In this document: in pieces, positions 25,801 through 33,149 of the stretch | Layout of the letters: each line of letters begins with the position of its first letter | Numbering within the stretch: the stretch's first letter is position 1 | Made by a program: the position numbers and the translations under genes | Assembly (NCBI GenBank): GCA_014058105.1 | Contig: JACGCM010000715.1 | Coordinates: forward strand, 1,240,001 to 1,304,000 | Direction of reading: 5' to 3' | Source of the DNA: Kingdonia uniflora | Lineage: Eukaryota > Streptophyta > Magnoliopsida > Ranunculales > Circaeasteraceae | Length of the DNA stretch: 64,000 bases | Notes under the pieces: model-generated | Told to the model about the DNA's origin: nothing | Database searches by the model: none | What the model saw: only the letters and a program-made list of their open reading frames with translations

Positions 25801-28800
25801 TATTATCCGCAGGGGAATGGTCAGGTCAAAGCAATCAATAAAACTATAGTCGACGGTCTTAAGAAACGTGTCGATGAGAAGAAAGGCCGATGGGTTCAAG
25901 AATTACAACATGTACTCTGGGCCTATCGTACCACACCAAGAAAGGCGGCAGGCTGCACTCCTTTCCTCTTGGCTGTGTTGCCTACTCAGTTCGAAGTGCC
26001 AACGCGCGACTCTGACCTCCCCGATGAAGATAACGAGTTCGAACTTGGATGCAATATGTTATGGATTGATAAAATCAGAGACTGAGCCATCGCTAACCTT
26101 GGCCGTTATCACCTCTTTCTCCAGAAGTCATACAACAAAAGGGTTCGACCACGCAGCTTCGATATTGGAAACCTCGTACTTCGGCGAGTCACACCCTCTT
26201 TGAAGCCCCACAATGTCGGCAAGTTAGCCAAATCTTGGGAAGGACCTTATGTCGTGTACGACAAAATCGACAAAGATCATATTATCTAATGTCAGAAGCT
26301 GAGGAGCCTCTACCCAATCCTTAGAACACAATGCAACTAGTCTCATACAACAGGCCGTAACCACCACCTTGTTCAACTGATGTAAATACAACATAATCAA
26401 TGAACATATTTTTTTATCCTCTGAACTTCATGTCCTGTCTTAAAGTGAACTTCTTGAGTTGGTCAAACCTAAGTATCATGTCAACCCTTCGACCCGATTG
26501 ATACTTGGGGGCAACCTCAAAGTTTTTTAAGGTTCCAATTCGAGCAAACCCGAGTGCCATGAATGGTCGACCGACCGGACACTCGGGGATGCATTGGGGC
26601 TGGCCACATAATGCTTCGTTTAGGCTTAATCTTGCGGATAAACCCGGGGGCGACCTTCGAAGTCCAGTGAACTGCGTTGGTCAAACTTAAGTATCATGTC
26701 AACTGAACTGCGTTGGTCAAACTTAAGTATCATGTCAACCCTGCGACCCGACTGATACTTGGAGGCCACCTTGAAGTTTTTCAAGGTTCCAATTCGAGCA
26801 AACCCGAGTGGCATGAATGGTCGACGGATCGGATACTCGGGGATGCATTGGGGCTGACCACATAATGCTTCGTTCAGGCTCAATCCCGCGGATAGACCCG
26901 GGGGCGATCTTCAAAGTCCAGTGAACTGCGTTGGTCAAACCTATGTATCATGCCAACCCTTCGACCCGACCGATACTTGGGGGCGACCTCGAAGTTTTCC
27001 AAGGTTCCAATTCGAGCACACCCGAGTGGCATGAATGGCCGACCGACCGGACACTTGGAGATGCATTGGGATCGACCACATAATACTTTGTCTAGGCTCA
27101 AACCTGCGGATAAGCCCGGGGGCGACCTTCGAAGTTTAGTGAAGTGAGTTGGTCAAACCTAAGTATCACGTCAAACCCTCGACTTGACTAATACTCGGGG
27201 ACGACCTCAAAGTTCTTCAAATTTCCAGTTCGAGCAAACCAAAATGCCGCATTCTATACTTCAATTCTCATACAACAATACACGCATACAGACACACCAG
27301 CAGTTCAAGCCAAAAGCATACCAGCAGATCAAGTTCCACTACATTACTCATGGTTCAAATTCTACATATCCAATACACAAGTGTTCGAATTCAATGTACC
27401 AGCAATTCAAGAAAAGAGGGTTCATTACAATCCATAGAAGCCAACAACATACCTTCTACAAATACCTCACTCACACAGGAGTGACCAAACTTACACTTTC
27501 TACTTGACCTTCAGCAGCAACACCTCTACTAACTTCGACAACAGGGTTCATTCCCGAAGCATCAGCAATACCTCAGATTGCAGAACCCCCTTTAACATTT
27601 CCAGGACCATCCCCTTCGACTGCGGGATCAACTACAACATCTCCAACACCTCCCCCTACAGGGTTCACTCCTATCCCCTCTGCCTTAGCAACATCTTCGA
27701 CAGCAGGCTCTTCGGTTGGAGGATAGAGCTCGAAGGTCTCTGAATTATACCCCAACCCATCTATAAAGTTCTTCAGGGTTGTGGTCGTGTCATACTCCTT
27801 ATCATATTGCGTCTGGAAACGTGCTTTGTTATCCTTCAGCTGCTCATCTTTCTCATCCATCTTCGCCTCCAACACTGCTCGTGTTTGATTACTGTTAGCA
27901 ATCGCAGCTTCGACTTCCCTCGCAACATCGACTATAATCTACAACTTCTCTCGTCCTAGCACACCGACCTGGGTCTCCAGCAACATAATGGTCCCCTGTG
28001 CAAGCTCCAGACTTCCCTCGCCTGCTTCAGCTTTTCACTCGATACCTTTTGGGCTTTGTTATAAGCTTGGGCCCAAGCATTCACCTGCACGAATTCTCGA
28101 CTACTCAGCAGTTCTCGAAGCATAATTGTAACTTCGCAATTTCAGAAACACTTACCTGATGCAGAGCCATAATCCCCACCTGAGGCGTATCCTTGAACAA
28201 AAATTTGGCCCTTACTGGCACCAGTATAACACCCACCTTCGACAACTTGTGTTTCGCCATGAATCGATCTAGTCTCACATTTTCTTGAGCCGAGACTGGC
28301 CCTGCCGTTGTCCCCGAATCATCCAAATCATCCCTATTATCACTATGCTCCTCTTCCCCTTCCTCTCTCTCATCACCCGAAGGTTCGACATTATCTTTGT
28401 TCCCCTTTCCCACCCCCTCCTCATTTTCCTCTTCGTCACTCTTCCCGACTATTCGAGGCCTACGATGGCTCCTAGTCGAAGCTCCAACCTCTGGCACTAC
28501 CATAACCAATGGGGCGTCCATTACAATTTCTAACACTTCTACATCACTGCTTTCACCCCCTCGACCTCGACCAAATATACTTGGTTCGTTTACTTCGTCC
28601 TCCTCATCTACCAGCCTCATCCTTGAAGCTCGACGGGTACGCATTATACCCTACAGAAGAAGAGGAGCAAAATTAACTCGATATATTCGAGTATCAAGTT
28701 TCGATATCATATTATTTTTTACCCTCTCCAAATTGCCCAACCCACAGTCGAATGTTCGACTGCAACCCTAACCACCCCTCACTCCTCCCAATTTACCACT

Positions 28801-31575
28801 TGGTCGGACCTCCAACCACATGGGTTACCCCCTTCCTCATTCACGTAGTTACAGCCAAAAAGCAAACCGTACAGATAATGAGCACATGAGGAAGCAACAA
28901 CAAAATTAAAAGGCCTATCTTTACTAAGTTATTAGAAACATACTTGTTCGAGTAAATCCGATTTCTCAGCAATAACGAGGTATTTTTCTCTCCTCTCCAG
29001 CAAGCTCAACCGCAACAATGGCGTATGTTTTTCCACTCTTCCTTTTTTTTTTCTCTTTGATTATTGTTTGGGAGCAGTGACTCTCCTTACCTCTTGAAAT
29101 ACCACCAAAGGAAAACAAAACCGCCTCGATTTCCCTACTCACCATTATTACCACTATTCCAAGCCCCCCTCATTTTTGGCCACGATGTGTTTTACCAATA
29201 TTGCCCTTACTTGCTCCCACGTGCATTTCATACACTTACGCCAACAAAATACTTGGCCCTCTCAAAGCTTCTGACACACTGCCCGAAGCTGTCAACTCAA
29301 ACCCACGTGTCACCTCTACCTCTTTCCCATACCCCGAGGAAACATCATGATGCCCTGCGGCGGCACACTCCCCTAGGAACAGTATCTCTGATATGTCTGC
29401 TATTACGGCTGTCAGATTTTGCAGTCGAAGCACCCATGCCTTCGACCACAGACATTGTCGAGCCCTCCCATGCTTTCGTTTTTTAACCATCGTCTACATT
29501 CTACCTCATCCCATCGTATGTATACATACGTTCTTGAACCTTCGGTCAGTATTTTTCGTTACATGACAGAACCCAAGTTTCTTACCATTTTTACTCGTGT
29601 TCATTACTTAAGTTCGAAGTTCGATAGTTAATACCGCGCCTACATTATCATCGTCTACAAATCATAACATGGTTCTACTATCATACTTCGACAAACATGT
29701 TTTTTTATTTAGAAACAAAGCAGCCATTGGGCCTACAAAAAAGAGAGAAAGAAAGAGTAATACCAACAACAAAACAACTACAACAACAACCAAAACCCTC
29801 TACATCCCACCACCACGTCGAAGGCCTTCCTATTTACATACGGGGCAGTTCTTACAGAGCCCCCCCTCGTCCTCAACCGCGTCCTCAACATCCACCTGGT
29901 CTTCTGCCAGGCTTTTCAGTAGGTAGTACCGGTTATTGGCGTTCGGACCCAACCACTACATCACCCTCCACCAGTGCTCGTACGGGTGCCCGCAGATAGC
30001 CTCCCCCGGTTCCAGCTCCACCAAGTCCGGCAATACCCCGTCCAATCCCTGGTATTCGAAGAATTTCTCCTTCAGGATCCTCGTCTTCTCTTCGATACGA
30101 CACTCCCTCGCCTCCATCCTCTTCTGGTACCGTGTGTTCGGTGTAGTTTCCATGGTTTGGTTTACTTAAAGAAGAAGATGAAGAATATGAAAAATTTCCC
30201 CCTAACAACCCATATTTATACCACGATTAAGGGCATTTATTACCCCCTTAATCACCACTAACATTAATTACTCTCCTTAATTACTTTCCTCGGAACTGCC
30301 CATATTCGACCAGTCAACTCTTCAACTTCCCATGCCTAACCTATTTTTTCAGCACGCGCCATCTACATCAATTTCTAAGGTCCCTGCTGAGAGGGGGCGA
30401 ATGTAGTAGCCTACTCACAACCTTCCAGCATCAGTCGTCCCGAAGCCTAGTAAGACAGTAAATAAGTCCACAAAGCCTTCTGATATCAATCGAATGCTCA
30501 AAGACATTATAGTCGAAGTCAAAGACATGCGGCCAACACCAAAACTCAGCATCAGTAACAGAGAGACTTCGACCATGGTAATACATGGTCGAAGGCAGAC
30601 ACGTCTGACAGCCAGCTCACCAGACAGAATAGTGAAACGAGCTGCCTGACAGCTACAATGTCAGAACCGACCCCGAATATACGAATACAGAACAGTTGTC
30701 CCCAAAATATATACATGTAATTTGACCTTCCATGGTGACTCAGCCCTTGCTATCTCCTATAAATAGGAGGGAGGAGGCACTAGGAATGGGTTAGAAATCT
30801 CTCCCATCAACCCTTCAAGATTACCTTCGACTACCCTGTAATCGACCTCTCTATCTGTCATCTAAATTCGATATATATCATCATTCATTAAAATCCTCGC
30901 TAGAGGTCGTGGGGAAACCCATTCTATGACTCCACGCAAGTGTGTTAGTGCAGTGATATTGCTTATTATTATCTTAGATACTTGCATAAACCCCTAGTTG
31001 AAGATAACCTTGTAGTGTAAGAGTCAGTTTCCCTTCCTACGAAACTTGACTCCTGTGGCAATTACATAGCAATTACATAGGTAAAAATATACTGTTGGGA
31101 GTAGGAAAAAATTGCCCATTACACAGTGTGCAGGGAAATTCCTAATTTGTAAAGTCCCGACTATGAGACCAACATTTTTTGTGCAATTAAGCAGATTGTC
31201 TATTTATAAGGGGTGCATTTAGATAGGTTTCACTATATGTTCAATCTCTTCTACTGGTACTTATTTCTTGTAGATTATATAAATACTAGGTAATTTATAA
31301 TTATTTTGTTTATTCATTTGTCCGTCATTTTTTAGTACAACTGAGTATTTGTACAGGTTGAGCATAGTCGGACGAGCCGACCAATACCAGAGTCTGTTTT
31401 ACAACGTGTTGGCGAACTGGCTATTATCCACCCATATCCGAGGCCGAGGGAGTACAAGTCCAAACTCAACCGCACTACTGCTACTACTACTATTCATGCC
31501 TCCCATAAAACTTCCAATAAAAATAGTGACCCATCATTCAGCCGTAGTGGAAGAAACTTACGCAGGGGAAATTAG
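7805..31575 (+). CDS. TRF-like (TRFL) telobox Myb DNA-binding protein, interrupted gene
   Basis: Likely nuclear, Myb-type telobox protein of the plant TRF-like group, which binds telomere-repeat-like DNA. Coding exons: 7805-7915, 9441-9648, 12321-12373, 16168-16255, 16343-17103, 17515-17796, 17873-17929, 31357-31575. All inferred introns are GT-AG with compatible phases, giving 592 residues and a TAG stop at 31573. Residues 1-407 are mostly unassigned and hydrophilic, with a basic stretch near the end of exon 16343-17103. Residues 408-440 are acidic and Ser-rich. Residues about 459-512 form the Myb domain with the telobox signature VDLKDKWRNLL. The C-terminus has PIPESVLQRVGELA, as in TRFL relatives. 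An in-frame TGA at 7784 supports the ATG at 7805. The last intron is 13.4 kb and full of transposons. Exon choice is by eye; an extra small exon could be missed. Confidence 0.8.
7916..9440 (+). other. TRFL intron after the first coding exon
   Basis: Bounded by gtatga and ttttgtctag. AT-rich. A GA-rich stretch at 8905-8955 (agagaaagagagagg) and short T runs are visible. No transposon with supported ends and no other gene was recognised. The ORFs here are short and unsupported. Confidence 0.6.
9649..12320 (+). other. TRFL intron, 2.7 kb, with a MITE candidate
   Basis: Bounded by gtaatt and tcctgtttag. It holds the MITE candidate at 11658-11951. The stretch around 10430-10960 differs in texture from its surroundings (A- and C-rich on the + strand) and may be an older insertion, but I could not find its ends. 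Confidence 0.5.
11658..11951. mobile_element. MITE candidate with TTTAA flanks
   Basis: A 294-bp segment starting GGGGGTGTTCG and ending CTGACCCCC is flanked on both sides by TTTAA (11653-11657 and 11952-11956). The inverted ends match only over the G/C run, and the superfamily is unclear. The interior is non-coding. Confidence 0.4.
12374..16167 (+). other. TRFL intron, 3.8 kb
   Basis: Bounded by gtacgt and ccatgtag. It contains the short tandem repeat at 13321-13369 and blocks of changed composition (13400-13600 C-rich; 14200-14760; 15000-15720) that look like decayed insertions. No ends or coding domains could be supported. Confidence 0.5.
13321..13369. repeat. 25-bp tandem duplication in a TRFL intron
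   Basis: Two copies of cccacgaatgggtgaaaacc plus tct lie 25 bp apart (starts 13321 and 13346). The unit contains the near-palindrome cccacgaatggg. Confidence 0.8.
17515..17929 (+). CDS. Exons encoding the Myb/telobox domain of the TRFL gene
   Basis: Two exons, 17515-17796 and 17873-17929, separated by a 76-bp intron. They encode the acidic Ser-rich stretch, a basic segment (KRESRRKTQK), then a single Myb repeat: LWNLPEVIKLINGV, GVGRWTDIK and RTSVDLK, continued across the junction as DKWRNLLRAS. The usual first Trp of the repeat is present, as are the Trp of GRW and the Trp of DKW. The intron falls exactly inside the telobox, between Lys and Asp. Confidence 0.9.
18500..18970 (+). pseudogene. 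LINE-type RNase H remnant in the last TRFL intron
   Basis: Conceptual fragments in + frames include LVLNIDGSLSTTGGYG (RNase H first Asp motif of plant non-LTR elements), then after stops DSDSSYAVAIIKGRCKPSWH (the later Asp region) and, near 18900, a degraded YREGNGGADF-like end. Their order matches an RNase H domain. Several stops and frameshifts make it dead. It lies between the Myb exons and the pogo-like element. Such RNase H domains occur at the 3' end of plant L1-type LINEs; no other LINE domain was seen. Confidence 0.55.
19922..20610 (+). repeat. 5' LTR of gypsy-1
   Basis: Starts tgtagtagcctactcg and ends ttcctaca. TATA box tataaata at 20307-20314. A CT/GA-poor R region and the block aaaatcctcgctagaggtcg follow, shared with TE-A. 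It is longer than the 3' copy because of small indels, including one near the start. Confidence 0.92.
20611..20628 (+). promoter_or_regulatory. Primer binding site of gypsy-1
   Basis: The sequence tttggcgccgtctgtgct follows the 5' LTR directly. TTGGCGCCGTC at this place is the usual start of the tRNA primer site in this group of plant gypsy elements. I infer an Asp-type tRNA from TGGCGCCGTC. Confidence 0.7.
21121..21348 (+). repeat. 114-bp tandem duplication in gypsy-1 gag
   Basis: Copy 1 starts at 21121 (ctttgtacttctcg) and copy 2 at 21235 (cttcgtacttctcg). The period is 114 bp, exactly 38 codons, and the copies differ at only a few positions, so the reading frame is kept. Confidence 0.9.
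21953..22055. repeat. Near-perfect palindrome (46-47 bp arms) in gypsy-1 gag
   Basis: The left arm 21953-21998 and right arm 22009-22055 are inverted copies with about two substitutions and one indel, around a 10-base loop (tcgaggtttg). An RNA copy would fold into a long hairpin. Confidence 0.92.
22590..26320 (+). pseudogene. pol of gypsy-1: PR, RT, RNase H, archaeal-type RNase H, integrase
   Basis: Protease motif LIDTGSGVDILFL near 22645-22683, followed by a stop. RT from about 23100: AGFIREVKYADWISNIVAAPKK is readable, as is CVDFRYLN; a frameshift near 23645 separates MPFGLKNAGASYQR-type sequence, and the YIDDML active site is intact near 23745. Ty3 RNase H ends near 24560. A second RNase H starts LFTDGSAGSNGSG near 24660 and has NNEAEYEALIHGL, FTDSQLV and NKHADALA. 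Integrase follows: IDLVGPFP, RCDNGP and a readable tail to about 26320. The third catalytic residue, normally Glu in GQAEATNK, is Lys here (codon 25828-25830). Several stops and frameshifts leave it non-functional. Confidence 0.9.
26459..27240. repeat. 218-bp tandem array in gypsy-1
   Basis: Units start with ttggtcaaac at 26459, 26677/26713, 26931 and 27149. The spacing is 218 bp each time, apart from one 36-bp duplication (26677 to 26713). About 3.4 copies lie between integrase and the antisense gene. Units differ by scattered substitutions. Confidence 0.92.
27480..28644 (-). pseudogene. Antisense gene of gypsy-1 (acidic N-terminus plus coiled coil)
   Basis: From the ATG at 28644 the - strand reads MRTRRASRMRLVDEEDE, then a long acidic, low-complexity stretch (EEENEEGVGKGNKDN, EEGEEEHSDNRDDLDD) and about 60 more residues to a stop at 28105. 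After a broken stretch, an open frame at 27875-27573 gives a coiled-coil-like AKMDEKDEQLKDNKAR followed by FIDGLGYNSETFELYPP. The two are probably exons or frames of one gene transcribed against the retrotransposon. Antisense ORFs in the 3' part of Tat elements are known, and their proteins often carry a coiled coil. Its role is not known to me. The same layout is seen in gypsy-2 (50645-52844). Confidence 0.6.
29956..30153 (-). CDS. Small antisense ORF of gypsy-1 (65 aa, NTRYQKRM)
   Basis: Starts METTPNTRYQKRM and has a helix of charged residues (RIEEKTRILKEKFFEY), like the TE-A ORF at 314-652. A TATA box (TATAAATA on the - strand) lies at 30213-30220, 60 bp upstream of the ATG. The ORF is shorter than in TE-A and the frame ends at a TAG, so it is probably truncated. 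The element's 3' LTR begins about 250 bp upstream on this strand, so the transcript would run away from the LTR into the element. Confidence 0.55.
   Translation of the reverse strand: METTPNTRYQKRMEARECRIEEKTRILKEKFFEYQGLDGVLPDLVELEPGEAICGHPYEHWWRVM
30384..30401 (+). promoter_or_regulatory. Polypurine tract of gypsy-1
   Basis: gctgagagggggcgaa ends directly before the 3' LTR. It is the likely plus-strand primer. TE-A has the same layout. Confidence 0.75.
30402..31057 (+). repeat. 3' LTR of gypsy-1
   Basis: Starts tgtagtagcctactca; TATA box tataaata at 30758-30765; ends gactcctgtg where the 5' LTR has ggttcctaca. The last three bases therefore differ from the expected ACA by three transitions. 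The 5-bp target copy gcaat follows directly at 31058-31062. Confidence 0.88.
31357..31575 (+). CDS. Last exon of the TRFL gene
   Basis: Preceded by the acceptor tttgtacag, this exon is read in phase 0 after the exon ending 17929. It encodes 72 residues: a linker, PIPESVLQRVGELAIIHPYP, a proline/arginine stretch and a Thr/Ser-rich, basic tail ending RRGN before TAG. The PxxxLxRVxELA segment after a telobox Myb is typical of TRFL proteins, which ties this distant exon to the gene at 7805-17929. Confidence 0.8.
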   Translation, partial: VEHSRTSRPIPESVLQRVGELAIIHPYPRPREYKSKLNRTTATTTIHASHKTSNKNSDPSFSRSGRNLRRGN

Positions 31576-32259
31576 CAGTGGAAGGCTCATACTGTCATAC
31601 ACAGGAGGAATTTGTAGGGGAAAGCTCATACAAAAGGAGGAATTTTGAATGACTCCACATTGAAAAATTCCTCCACATTGAAAATAAGTGCGGTTTTCCC
31701 TCAAAGTTGTATAAATAAGTAGAGTTGTTCCTAAAGCGATATTGAAGCCATTGGATTCTAAAGTTCATTCAATATCTTGGCCCCTTTATATTAGAAATAC
31801 GTAACAGATTTGAATTTTTAGGCTACTGATTGGAATACGGTTACTGTGCTACTGAAATAAAAAAGATATTTAAATTCAAAAGATTTTGTTGGCATTTTGC
31901 AGAGTTTTTTTGATTGCCGACTGATCGCTTGATTGCACAAGGTTAATCTCCTTTCTTGCACAGGTAGTATACAATGTCCTCAAATCGAAGTTAGTCATCT
32001 GATACCCTTCAATTGTCCCCCCACTTCTCATTGAGTAAAACTACACAAGATGCTAGAAACAACTGAAACTGATTTGGTGTGTTGCCATGTGATGCCGGGG
32101 AGGACATGAACTTGGATTGGTGCTTTATTGCCTAACTGTCAGGGTTGTCGTGATAGTATAGAAGGAACTACAATTTGGATTTGTTTGATTAGATCCTAGC
32201 CCTTGAATACGGAGTTCCTGCATTCTCCGTACTCTTGGTAGGCTGTGCCTTATAATGTA
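31576..32259 (+). other. 3'UTR and downstream flank of the TRFL gene
   Basis: After the TAG the sequence has AT-rich DNA with repeated caggaggaattt-like and ccacattgaaaa-like short duplications (31600-31685). No gene is supported. The 9-bp target copy of the Mutator-like element is at its end (32251-32259). Confidence 0.5.
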
Positions 32260-32322
32260 GGGAGAGAATTCCCTTACACCAAATTTGTTACACACCAACT
32301 ACACTCTCTCTTAACCACACAA
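32260..32322 (+). repeat. Left TIR of the MULE
   Basis: Starts gggagagaattccc and ends ttaaccacacaa. A 14-bp insertion (caaatttgttacac) near 32279-32292 partly repeats ttacac. Confidence 0.88.
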
Positions 32323-33149
32323 TCACTCTCTCTTGCCAACTCACTCTCTATTTGCCTATGTGGTATCTCACTTAACTCAGTCACTCCACCGAGTCAGTCA
32401 CTCATTCACTCCACTCAATCACTCTCTTTAATGCTCTCTTACTCCAAAATTCAAATCTCTCTCTCTCTCTCTCTCTTGGTTTCCCTCAACTCAATCACTC
32501 AGTCTTTCTCACTCCAAAATTTAAATTCCTATTAAAATTTTACTCTCTCTATCTACCTCCGGTTAAGGTACGATTCTTTCTCAGTTTATGTCCTTGTTGG
32601 GAAACTGTATTTTGCGAACGTGATGTTGGAATTGTGCTACAGAGGTAATTTGTATAGAGGTATTGATTTTGCTTGATTTAACATGTTAGCGGATAATTTT
32701 AAAAATGTGCAAACCCAAAATCCCAACATCTACCAACAAACCCAACATCCCAACATTTACCAATAGGTTAGTGGTGTGCAAATTTCTTCTATATAAATTT
32801 AAAAAGTGTCGTACACTACATAATTGACATGTTATTGTCGAAAATTGGCCATAGGACAATTTATGAGTATTGTACAATAACACAATCGTTAAATTGACCA
32901 TAGTTAAATTGTCAAAATTGAATAAGTCGACAATAAATAACGACTAAATTGTCGCAAATCCAATGCATCGACAAAAATATTGTCGAATACATATGAAATC
33001 GACAATAATATTGTCAAAAACCCTAAAACTCGACAAAAAAATGTCGATTTAGGGGGTTGTCGATAATATAACTCAGTGAAACCTGTTTATGTTACATATA
33101 TGGGGTTTATTGAATGGGTGTGTAATTTATTCCATGGGTGTTTTGGCGG

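Larger units (their letters stand above)
19922..31057 (+). mobile_element. gypsy-1: complete Tat-lineage Ty3/gypsy LTR retrotransposon
   Basis: Two LTRs (19922-20610, 30402-31057) flank gag, protease, RT, RNase H, a second archaeal-type RNase H and integrase in gypsy order. The double RNase H is a hallmark of the Tat lineage. The flanks carry gcaat at 19917-19921 and 31058-31062, a 5-bp target duplication. Between integrase and the 3' LTR lie a 218-bp tandem array and two antisense ORFs. The LTRs differ at many positions, mostly transitions, so the insertion is not recent, and the coding region has stops and frameshifts. It is inserted in a pogo-like element within the last intron of the TRFL gene, in the same orientation as the gene. 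Confidence 0.92.
19644..31235. mobile_element. pogo-like (Tc1/mariner) non-autonomous element, split by gypsy-1
   Basis: Left end: TA at 19642-19643, then CAGTGAAACCTATTTAAATG. Right end: CATTTAGATAGGTTTCACTA ending 31235, then TA at 31236-31237. The ends are inverted repeats of about 20 bp and start CAGTGAAACC, close to the CAGTAAAACCTC ends of plant pogo-like (Emigrant/Lemi) elements. A TA duplication is what that superfamily makes. After removing gypsy-1 (19922-31057) and one copy of its 5-bp duplication, about 450 bp remain, with no coding capacity. It lies inside the last TRFL intron. Confidence 0.75.

Noticed and set aside
32458..32482. CT-rich stretch as a separate microsatellite
   Set aside because: A similar CT-rich leader lies at the other end of the MULE, so I treat both as element leader sequence.
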